Source: JAAZMA01 sp964564325
GTDB taxonomy: Bacteria; Bacillota; Clostridia; Tissierellales; Tepidimicrobiaceae
Direction of reading: 5' to 3'
DNA: 5,008 bases
NCBI GenBank assembly: GCA_964564325.1
Contig: CAZMBD010000127.1
Coordinates: 1-5,008, forward strand
This document shows positions 1 to 5,008 of the stretch, piece by piece; position 1 is the first letter of the stretch, and each line of letters starts with the position of its first letter. Position numbers and translations under genes: made by a program. Below the pieces are notes generated by a model, which was not told the DNA's origin, did not search any database, and was given only the letters and a program-made list of their open reading frames with translations.

Positions 1-278
1 CCTACTACTAGTGGTTCTGCATTAGTGGGAGTAGTATCTTCTGCAGAACCTTGTCTAATATGGCCTATGCCTATATTTCCCCTTAGCCTATTTAATGTTT
101 TATCATCAAAAATTTCATGAGCTAAACCAAGATCCTTGTGATAATCTATATATCCATTATTATTTACTGCAATACCAGCAGATTCTTGACCCCTATGTTG
201 TAGAGCATATAAGCCATAATATATAATCTTGGATATATCCCTTTCTTCTTTAGTATATATTCCAAAAACTCCACACAA
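1..278 (-). CDS. purF: Amidophosphoribosyltransferase PurF, N-terminal part, cut by window edge
   Basis: PurF catalyses the committed step of purine synthesis: PRPP plus glutamine gives 5-phosphoribosylamine. Only the first 92 codons are present; the gene continues past position 1. The protein begins Met-Cys-Gly-Val-Phe-Gly, so removing Met would expose the N-terminal nucleophile Cys1 of class II (Ntn) glutaminases; there is no propeptide like that of the B. subtilis enzyme. The family block YYGLYALQHRGQESAGIAV follows (mature residues 19-37), then GHIR (71-74). The start is TTG at 276-278, because an in-frame TAA lies two codons upstream and a good ribosome site is correctly spaced. After Arg74 comes Gln75, where most PurF proteins have Tyr (E. 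coli Tyr74). The gene is third in a co-directional purL-purE-purF cluster, 63 bp after purE. The identification is firm. The PRPP-binding transferase domain lies outside the window. Confidence 0.95.
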   Translation of the reverse strand, partial: MCGVFGIYTKEERDISKIIYYGLYALQHRGQESAGIAVNNNGYIDYHKDLGLAHEIFDDKTLNRLRGNIGIGHIRQGSAEDTTPTNAEPLVV

Positions 279-285
279 TATTTAT

Positions 286-293
286 CACCCCTT
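286..293 (-). promoter_or_regulatory. Ribosome binding site of purF that fixes its TTG start
   Basis: On the minus strand this reads AAGGGGTG, ending about 7 nt before the TTG codon at 276-278. The purF frame is closed by TAA at 282-284, so no upstream start is possible and the next residue must be the catalytic Cys. This supports TTG initiation. Confidence 0.75.
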
Positions 294-322
294 CATTTGC
301 TTCGCAATACACCAGATGCACC

Positions 323-335
323 AAGGACTGTCCCT
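323..335. repeat. Copy 2 of a 13-bp GGAC-T-GTCC palindromic motif, purE-purF gap
   Basis: The plus strand reads AAGGACTGTCCCT, a 9-bp palindromic core (GGAC-T-GTCC, 325-333). It matches the motif at 875-887 in the purL-purE gap at 12 of 13 positions. Each copy is followed, towards the next gene, by the octamer CTTCGCAA (plus strand; here 300-307), which lies 22-25 nt before the start codon. The rest of this 63-bp gap shows no gene and no terminator with a U-tract, consistent with co-transcription of purE and purF. It could be a REP-like repeat or a small RNA hairpin; its function is unknown. Confidence 0.55.
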
Positions 336-341
336 CTTGCA

Positions 342-821
342 TTAGGCTCTGAATTCTTTATTCATTTCTTCCACATCTTTAGCCATTTCCAATTTGTACT
401 CTTTAAATTTTTCTCTCAATTCTGGGTATTTTACTGATAATATTTGTACTGCTAATAAACCTGCATTTTCCCCTCCATTAATGGCCACGGTAGCTACTGG
501 TACGCCCTTTGGCATTTGAACTACAGATAAAAGGGAGTCCATTCCATCCATAGTAGATGATTTTACAGGTAATCCGATAACTGGAAGTGGTGTTATCCCA
601 GCTATAACACCAGCTAAATGAGCAGCCTTACCAGCAATAGCGATTATAACCTCTATACCATTTTCCTCAGCATTTGTAGCAAAATCCAATGCCTCGTGAG
701 GAGTTCTATGAGCTGAGATTACTCTTTTTTCCACCTCTACACCAAATTTTTCTAACATTTCTATAGACTTTTCTGCAACTGGTCTATCAGATAAACTTCC
801 CATTACAACAGCAACTTTCAT
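342..821 (-). CDS. purE: N5-carboxyaminoimidazole ribonucleotide mutase / AIR carboxylase subunit PurE, class I
   Basis: PurE forms CAIR in purine synthesis. It rearranges N5-CAIR made by PurK, or carboxylates AIR directly in class II-type enzymes. The product is 159 aa, close to the usual length of about 160. Family motifs in order: the phosphate-binding GSLSD (8-12), SAHRTP with the catalytic His38 (36-41), AGKAAHLAG (63-71), PVIGLPV (80-86), DSLLSVVQMPKGVPVATV (95-112), and NAGLLA (119-124). The frame is open 28 codons further upstream, but ATG at 819-821 is chosen because it gives the standard MKVAVVMGS opening and has AAAGGTGG 8 nt ahead; the upstream residues do not resemble PurE. Arg13 replaces the Trp or aliphatic residue frequent after GSxSD, and Lys65 replaces the frequent Gly or Met in AGxAAHL. 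No purK or purC lies next to it: the next gene is purF, so the window cannot say which chemistry is used. Confidence 0.96.
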   Translation of the reverse strand: MKVAVVMGSLSDRPVAEKSIEMLEKFGVEVEKRVISAHRTPHEALDFATNAEENGIEVIIAIAGKAAHLAGVIAGITPLPVIGLPVKSSTMDGMDSLLSVVQMPKGVPVATVAINGGENAGLLAVQILSVKYPELREKFKEYKLEMAKDVEEMNKEFRA

Positions 822-829
822 TATAATTA

Positions 830-837
830 CCACCTTT
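830..837 (-). promoter_or_regulatory. Ribosome binding site of purE
   Basis: The minus strand reads AAAGGTGG, 8 nt before the ATG at 819-821. It selects the MKVAVV start over an ATG 28 codons upstream (903-905), which lacks a comparable site and would put palindromic intergenic DNA into the coding region. Confidence 0.75.
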
Positions 838-857
838 CTTATTCTCTTCGCAAAAAT

Positions 858-870
858 TTTGAACTTCAAA
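858..870. repeat. 13-bp palindrome TTTGAA-C-TTCAAA in purL-purE gap
   Basis: The two 6-bp arms are perfect complements around one central base. The palindrome lies 4 bp from the AGGGAC-T-GTCCCT palindrome at 875-887. No copy was seen in the purE-purF gap. At AT-rich composition this could be chance, but the close pairing with a second palindrome is notable. Confidence 0.4.
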
Positions 871-874
871 CAAA

Positions 875-887
875 AGGGACTGTCCCT
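875..887. repeat. Copy 1 of the 13-bp palindrome AGGGAC-T-GTCCCT, purL-purE gap
   Basis: This perfect hyphenated palindrome has 6-bp arms around one base. A one-mismatch copy is at 323-335 in the next intergenic gap. An imperfect hairpin adjoins it at 888-909: arms ACCC-TGG and CCA-(T)-GGGT, with a 7-nt loop and a one-base bulge. No U-tract follows in the direction of transcription, so it is not a convincing terminator. GGGACAGTCCC-like palindromes are scattered between genes in many clostridial genomes, sometimes near Y1-type transposase genes; linking this copy to them is inference. Confidence 0.6.
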
Positions 888-930
888 ACCCTGGTTTATT
901 TCCATGGGTGTGCAGAGCCTAACGTTTGAT

Positions 931-3900
931 TTATTTAAAATAATTTACTCCTGCTTTAAATATTTTTCCTTCACTTATCTTTACATTCTTATATAAATCC
1001 TTGCCTACTCTGTCGGAACTTAGTAGTCTTCCTAGTATTCTGCCATCTGGACTTGTGATACTTTCTATACCAAATATAGAACCTGTAGGATTTTCTTCCA
1101 TAAATAGAGTAGGAATTTGGCCTTTTCCCATTAATTCTTTTATTGTGTCTTCATCTCCAACTATTCTTCCTTCTTTAGTGGATAAAGGTAATATTTCCAT
1201 GTCTCCTACATTCATATTGCTAAACCAAGGAGATAAATTAGATATCAATTCTACCTTTGCCATAGTAGAGATATGGTGACCTAAATCGTTCTTAGTTATA
1301 TTTAAAGATTTTTCATCTAATTCACAAACTTTCCCATAAGGTAATAATCCTGATTTCAATAAACCTTGGAATCCATTACCTATTCCTATTACTAACCCAT
1401 CTCTAGCTAATAAATCCATTATAGCTTCTTCTACATATGAGTTTCTCAATATATTAGCAATTAGTTTCCCACCACCATCTGGCTCATCTCCTAATACTGC
1501 GCCATTAGGTATTGCTAAGATTTGACAATTTTTAATTCTTCTAGCCATTTCTTTATAAGAATAATCTATATCCTCTAAATTCAATGTCCTAAACACGAAA
1601 GAATCTACCTCTGCTCCAGCTTCTATAAAGGATTCTTCCATATCATATTCTCCATGAGTTCCTGTAAATATAGGAATAAATACTCTTGGCTTAAGAACTT
1701 TAACACTTCTAGGCTTAATATTTTCCTTAGTATAATTCACTTCTACTTTGCTATAATCTTTATCTTCTTTTATTGGGAATACACTCTTAAGTGGTTTCTT
1801 CCATTCTTCTATTAATTCTTCTAAATCTATTTTTTCTCCACTAATTTCAATATATTTTCCCTCTATGGTTTTACCTAGTATTTCATAATTTATGCCCTCT
1901 AATAATTCTTCTACTTCGCCTTTCATTTCTACTATAATAGAACCATAAAGAGGTAAGAATAAGTTTTCTCTATTTACATTTTCATTAAATTTAAATCCAA
2001 TTTTATTTCCAAAGCTCATTTCAGATATACTTCTTCCAATTCCACCATATTTAATAGAATTAGCTGAAATTATCTTTCCTTCATTTATTAATTCTTTTAT
2101 TCTGGTATAGTTTTTGTCTAATTCATCAAAATCTACCATTCCGCTATTATCTATATCTAGAGAAATTAATACCACTTCATTGTCAATTCCTTTAAACTCA
2201 GGTGAAATAATATTTCGAACACTATCTGCTGTTACAGCAAAACTAACTAATGTAGGAGGTACATTTATATCTTCAAAACTACCTGACATACTATCTTTAC
2301 CACCTATGCTTGGAAGATTTAAGTTTTTATTTACTGTATAAGCTCCTAATAATGCTGCAAAAGGTTTCCCCCATTTTTTCTCATCTGTTTCTAATCTTTC
2401 AAAATATTCTTGGAAAGTCAATCTTACTTTCCTATAATCTCCACCCATGGCTGTAATTTTAGCTATGGATTCTATAACTGCATACATTCCTCCATGGAAT
2501 GGACTCCATTTTGAAATATAAGGATCAAAACCATAACTCATTAAAGAACAAGTATTGGTCTCTCCCTTTAATACTGGAATCTTAGCTGCCATTCCTTCTG
2601 CTGGAGTCAATTGTTCCTTGCCACCTAAAGGCATAAGCACTGTACCACTACCTACACTATGGTCAAATTTTTCAACTAATCCTTTTTGACTACCAGTATT
2701 TAAATCCGTCATATTGTTTATCCAATCTTCTTTTATGTCTTTGCCTTTTATATGTGAAGGTGATTTTGAAAAATAATTTTCTTCTAGTGTTTTTTCCACT
2801 ACTACTTTAGATTTTTTTCTAATTCCATTAGTATCTAAGAATTCTCTAGAAATATCTACTATTTTTTCTCCCTTCCAATTCATAACAAGTCTATTAGTAT
2901 CAGTAACTTTAGCTACTACAGTAGTTTCCACATCTTCTTCTTTTGCATATTTCATAAACTCTTCTAAGTTTTCTTTATCTATAACTACTGCCATTCTCTC
3001 TTGAGATTCAGATAGTGCTATTTCTGTGCCATCTAAACCAGGATATTTTAAAGTTACCTTGTCTAAATCTATAAATAACCCGTCTGCTAATTCTCCTATA
3101 GCTACAGAAACTCCTCCTGCTCCAAAGTCATTACATTTTTTAATCATTTGACTTACATTACTTTTTCTAAATAATCTTAGGATTTTTCTCTCTAAAGGTG
3201 CGTTTCCTTTTTGAACTTCTGCACCACCAGTCTCTAAGGATTCTTCAGTATGACCTTTTGAAGAACCTACTGCTCCTCCTAATCCATCTTTTCCTGTTCG
3301 TCCTCCGACTAATAGGATTATATCTCCAACTTCAGGTGTTTCTCTAATTACATTTTCCCTTGGTGCTGCTGCAACTAATGCCCCTAATTCCATCCTTTTA
3401 GCCACATAACCTGGATGATATATTTCTCTAATATATCCAGAAGGCACTCCTATTTGATTACCATAAGAACTATAGCCTTCCATAGCCTTTTGGCTAATAA
3501 TCCTTTGTGGAAGTTTCCCTGGCAATGTATCTTTAAAATCTTGTGTTGAATCACTACCACCTGTAATTCTCATAGCTTGATATACATAGGCTCTACCAGA
3601 TAATGGGTCTCTAATACATCCTCCTAAACAAGTAGCTGCTCCTCCATCTGGCTCTATTTCTGTAGGATGATTATGGGTTTCATTTTTAAACATCAATAAC
3701 CATTTTTCAGTTTTCCCATCTACATCCACATCTATTTCAATACTACAAGCGTTTATTTCTTCTGATTCTTCTAAATCGTTCAATAAACCTTTCTTTTTTA
3801 TTTCTTTCGTATTAATAGTAGCCAAATCCATTAGACAAATAGCCCTATCTTTATCTCCATAAACATATTCTCTAGAATTTAAATATTCTTTGAAAGCCTC

Positions 3901-4650
3901 TTCTATTAAAGGTTTATAAAATCCTTCTTCAAATTTTATATCTTCTATCTCAGTCATAAAAGTAGTATGTCTACAGTGATCTGACCAATAAGTATCTATT
4001 AATTTTAATTCAGTAATACTTGGATCTCTTTTTTCTTCATCTCTAAAATACTTTTGACAAAATAGTAGGTCTTCCATATCCATACCTATACCATGGCTTT
4101 CCTTCATCTTATCTATTTCTTCTTCTGACATTTCAGTAAATTTTTCTATGATTTCTACTTGAGATCTTTCATCAATATGGCAGTAGCATTCAGAATGATC
4201 TTGCGTATCCTGAACTTCTCTCATTTCTACTGGATTTATATAATATTTCTTTATTAAATCTAATTCTTCTTCATTTATACCACTAAATATAAGTAATTTG
4301 TAATTGTTCACTTTTATATCTTCATTTTTAAATAATATTTTAATTGCTGCATTAGCAGAGTCTTCCCTTTGATTGTATTGCCCAGGTAAAAACTCTACTC
4401 CAAAATATTTATCTTCTTTAGATATTTCGAACTCATCTTCATATAAATTATCTAAATTTGGTTCCGAAAGAACTTTGTCTATTATTTCTCTATAAATTTC
4501 TTCATTTCCATTTCTCATCTCATATACATTTACTATCCTTGCTTCCCCTAGGGAGTTTATTCCTAAATACTCTCTTATTTCTTTTTTCAATAAATTACCT
4601 TCTACATTGTGTTCTTGTTTTTTCTCTACAAACACTTTTTTACTGTACAA
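931..4650 (-). CDS. purL: Phosphoribosylformylglycinamidine synthase PurL, large clade II form, with degenerate glutaminase domain
   Basis: FGAM synthase converts FGAR, ATP and an amide nitrogen to FGAM. At 1239 aa it is the full one-piece form, not the PurS/PurL/PurQ split set. Domains in order: N-terminal PurS-like region (about 1-160); linker with YWSDHCRHTTF (221-231); first AIRS-like half with THNHPTEIEP (325-334), DPLSGRAYVYQAMR (348-361) and FGAGGVSVAIGELADG (509-524); second half with TPAEGMAAKIPV (682-693) and PSIGGKDSMSGSF (780-792); C-terminal glutaminase-like domain from about 988. The synthetase halves look intact. The glutaminase does not: the usual G-I-C-N-G nucleophile motif reads GIGNG with Gly1091, and the usual GHSER motif reads LSSDR with Ser1211 and Asp1213. 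TNCEYD, GGFS and HGEGRF are also altered. TTG at 4648-4650 is the start, with GAGGAGGG 6 nt upstream. purL leads the operon directly behind a tandem riboswitch leader. Family identity is certain; loss of glutaminase activity is inferred. Confidence 0.96.
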   Translation of the reverse strand: MYSKKVFVEKKQEHNVEGNLLKKEIREYLGINSLGEARIVNVYEMRNGNEEIYREIIDKVLSEPNLDNLYEDEFEISKEDKYFGVEFLPGQYNQREDSANAAIKILFKNEDIKVNNYKLLIFSGINEEELDLIKKYYINPVEMREVQDTQDHSECYCHIDERSQVEIIEKFTEMSEEEIDKMKESHGIGMDMEDLLFCQKYFRDEEKRDPSITELKLIDTYWSDHCRHTTFMTEIEDIKFEEGFYKPLIEEAFKEYLNSREYVYGDKDRAICLMDLATINTKEIKKKGLLNDLEESEEINACSIEIDVDVDGKTEKWLLMFKNETHNHPTEIEPDGGAATCLGGCIRDPLSGRAYVYQAMRITGGSDSTQDFKDTLPGKLPQRIISQKAMEGYSSYGNQIGVPSGYIREIYHPGYVAKRMELGALVAAAPRENVIRETPEVGDIILLVGGRTGKDGLGGAVGSSKGHTEESLETGGAEVQKGNAPLERKILRLFRKSNVSQMIKKCNDFGAGGVSVAIGELADGLFIDLDKVTLKYPGLDGTEIALSESQERMAVVIDKENLEEFMKYAKEEDVETTVVAKVTDTNRLVMNWKGEKIVDISREFLDTNGIRKKSKVVVEKTLEENYFSKSPSHIKGKDIKEDWINNMTDLNTGSQKGLVEKFDHSVGSGTVLMPLGGKEQLTPAEGMAAKIPVLKGETNTCSLMSYGFDPYISKWSPFHGGMYAVIESIAKITAMGGDYRKVRLTFQEYFERLETDEKKWGKPFAALLGAYTVNKNLNLPSIGGKDSMSGSFEDINVPPTLVSFAVTADSVRNIISPEFKGIDNEVVLISLDIDNSGMVDFDELDKNYTRIKELINEGKIISANSIKYGGIGRSISEMSFGNKIGFKFNENVNRENLFLPLYGSIIVEMKGEVEELLEGINYEILGKTIEGKYIEISGEKIDLEELIEEWKKPLKSVFPIKEDKDYSKVEVNYTKENIKPRSVKVLKPRVFIPIFTGTHGEYDMEESFIEAGAEVDSFVFRTLNLEDIDYSYKEMARRIKNCQILAIPNGAVLGDEPDGGGKLIANILRNSYVEEAIMDLLARDGLVIGIGNGFQGLLKSGLLPYGKVCELDEKSLNITKNDLGHHISTMAKVELISNLSPWFSNMNVGDMEILPLSTKEGRIVGDEDTIKELMGKGQIPTLFMEENPTGSIFGIESITSPDGRILGRLLSSDRVGKDLYKNVKISEGKIFKAGVNYFK

Positions 4651-4656
4651 AAAAAT

Positions 4657-4664
4657 CCCTCCTC
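4657..4664 (-). promoter_or_regulatory. Ribosome binding site of purL, with TTG start
   Basis: The minus strand reads GAGGAGGG, a near-perfect anti-16S match, followed by A and a run of seven T whose last two bases begin the TTG codon (4648-4650). Spacing favours TTG over GTG at codon 6. The site lies 8 nt after the leader hairpin at 4673-4715, so folding of that hairpin could also affect ribosome access. Confidence 0.8.
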
Positions 4665-4672
4665 AAATAATT

Positions 4673-4715
4673 AAGCCCAGTCGGATAGGCCAGCGAAACC
4701 TACCCGACTGGGCTT
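4673..4715 (-). terminator. Leader hairpin of the riboswitch expression platform (probable attenuator)
   Basis: The arms at 4715-4699 and 4689-4673 form a 17-bp stem with a single G-U wobble and a 9-nt loop. The first arm begins inside the conserved AAGCCC end of the PRPP-type aptamer, so the folded aptamer and this stem compete for the same bases. That is the expected geometry of a switch that is ON when PRPP is bound. The transcript after the stem reads AAUUAUUUG and then the ribosome site. A clean run of U is missing, so whether it terminates transcription or limits translation is uncertain. Confidence 0.7.
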
Positions 4716-4799
4716 TTATCCCTTCGGTGTAATACTCATTATAAGTATCTGTACCGCTCGGTCCAGCAAGAATAACTTCGGAACCCTAGGTACACTTTC
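4704..4799 (-). promoter_or_regulatory. ykkC subtype 2 riboswitch aptamer, PRPP class (2b) most likely
   Basis: The minus strand carries the conserved ykkC-family blocks in order: GTGTACCTAGGGTTCC (4795-4780), GGACCGAGCGGTACA (about 4774-4750), a variable hairpin built on ATACT/AGTAT, ACACCGAAGGGATAAAAGCCC (4730-4710). GAGCGGTAC, complementary to GTACC at the 5' side, marks subtype 2 rather than guanidine-I, which has GAGAG here. Among subtype 2 RNAs, the ppGpp class usually precedes amino-acid genes and the PRPP class purine genes. The purL context and the adjoining guanine aptamer therefore favour PRPP. PRPP is the substrate of PurF, so it signals capacity for purine synthesis, and its binding would raise expression by blocking the hairpin at 4673-4715. 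Exact ends and ligand are inferred. Confidence 0.87.
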
Positions 4800-4868
4800 G
4801 CTCATAGCTAAATGATTTTTGGTCATTTCGTAGATACTTCTCAACCATATTATGAGAATTATATGAGC
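4800..4868 (-). promoter_or_regulatory. Purine riboswitch aptamer, guanine-specific type
   Basis: A three-way junction can be drawn directly. P1 is GCTCATA (4868-4862) with TATGAGC (4806-4800); P2 is TTCTCA with TGAGAA, loop ending ATATGG; P3 is AAATGA with TCATTT, loop CCAAAAA. TATAAT in J1/2 and GTATCTAC in J2/3 match the family. The loop GG and CC needed for the kissing interaction are present. The base before the final TATGAG strand is C (position 74 of the xpt numbering), which specifies guanine or hypoxanthine; adenine sensors have U. Unusual points are G instead of the common A just before that C, and a G-A mismatch at the base of P3. It abuts the PRPP-type aptamer with essentially no spacer. 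Guanine would be expected to lower expression. Confidence 0.92.
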
Positions 4869-4898
4869 TTAATATTCAATTTTCTATTTTATACTTTT

Positions 4899-4927
4899 AT
4901 AGTACCAATGGGTATGGTATATGTCAA
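4899..4927 (-). promoter_or_regulatory. Sigma-A-type promoter of the purL-purE-purF operon
   Basis: The minus strand has a perfect -35 TTGACA (4927-4922), a 17-bp spacer and a -10 TACTAT (4904-4899, 4 of 6 consensus bases). Transcription would begin near 4894-4892, about 25 nt before the guanine aptamer, giving a leader of roughly 240 nt. The -35 lies 22 bp after the stop codon of the upstream partial gene. Confidence 0.8.
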
Positions 4928-4948
4928 GATTTATTTAATATTTCAAAC

Positions 4949-5008
4949 TTATTCCCTAATAATCCTTCCACCATGAACAATTTTCCCCTCTTCAATTTTC
5001 AAATCCCA
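4949..5008 (-). CDS. C-terminal end of an unidentified gene, cut by window edge
   Basis: One minus-strand frame stays open from the window edge to TAA at 4949-4951 and encodes 19 residues, ending KIVHGGRIIRE. The other two minus frames stop within the first five codons. The charged, alternating hydrophobic composition is protein-like, but the fragment is too short to name a family. No U-tract terminator is visible between this stop and the pur promoter, so readthrough into the riboswitch leader is possible. It could also be a chance open stretch. Confidence 0.45.
   Translation of the reverse strand, partial: WDLKIEEGKIVHGGRIIRE

Noticed and set aside
822..905. 28-codon N-terminal extension of purE from an upstream ATG
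   Set aside because: It would translate the palindromic gap, matches nothing in PurE, and lacks the well-placed AAAGGTGG that precedes the MKVAVV start.
875..909. Rho-independent terminator after purL
   Set aside because: The palindromes are short and no U-tract follows on the transcribed strand. purE, 109 bp on, has no clear promoter of its own, so co-transcription fits better.
1001..1279. 92-codon plus-strand open frame opposite the 3' part of purL
   Set aside because: It is antisense to conserved PurL glutaminase-domain sequence, has no family resemblance or convincing ribosome site, and is a shadow of the real gene.
2114..2341. 75-codon plus-strand open frame inside purL
   Set aside because: It is antisense to the second synthetase half of PurL and is Ser/Ile/Leu-rich, as expected from an opposite-strand reading.
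4458..4670. 70-codon plus-strand open frame over the purL start
   Set aside because: It is Leu/Phe/Ser-rich because it reads the complement of AT-rich purL N-terminal codons and the ribosome site, with no supporting signals.
4704..4799. Guanidine-I riboswitch reading of the second aptamer
   Set aside because: The block reads GAGCGGTAC, not the GAGAG of guanidine-I, and the downstream gene is purine synthesis, not guanidine export or carboxylation. A ppGpp class is harder to exclude and is noted in the feature.
4970..5008. Plus-strand gene starting at ATG 4973
   Set aside because: Only 12 codons are visible, with no ribosome site, and the opposite strand gives a more protein-like reading ending in a stop at 4949.

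Overview
The window is AT-rich, and every convincing gene lies on the minus strand, so it reads right to left. AT-biased codons, strong purine-rich Shine-Dalgarno sites, TTG starts, a one-piece clade II PurL and a guanine plus PRPP riboswitch leader point to a low-GC Firmicute, most likely a clostridium or a relative such as Tissierellia. That placement is inference from gene style, not a species match.

Layout in the direction of transcription. The last 19 codons of an unidentified gene (5008-4949) are followed by a sigma-A-type promoter (4927-4899). A leader of roughly 240 nt then carries a guanine-class purine aptamer (4868-4800), an immediately adjacent ykkC-subtype-2 aptamer of PRPP type (about 4799-4704), and a 17-bp stem overlapping the end of the second aptamer (4715-4673). 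A strong ribosome binding site and a TTG start open purL (4650-931). A 109-bp gap rich in small palindromes precedes purE (821-342). A 63-bp gap, with a related palindrome and a shared octamer, precedes the N-terminal part of purF, which runs off the left edge (278-1).

The three genes belong to de novo IMP synthesis. PurF makes phosphoribosylamine from PRPP and glutamine, PurL converts FGAR to FGAM, and PurE acts at the AIR carboxylation step. The leader would read guanine sufficiency (off) and PRPP supply (on), PRPP being the substrate of PurF.

The most unusual observation is in PurL. Its two synthetase halves look fully conserved, but its C-terminal glutaminase domain has Gly at the nucleophilic Cys position (1091) and Ser/Asp in place of the catalytic His/Glu (1211/1213). 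Several other glutaminase motifs are also altered, while the reading frame and fold-type sequence stay intact. This suggests an FGAM synthase that uses free ammonia or a partner glutaminase. PurF keeps its N-terminal catalytic Cys but has Gln where the glutamine-loop Tyr (Tyr74 in E. coli) normally sits.
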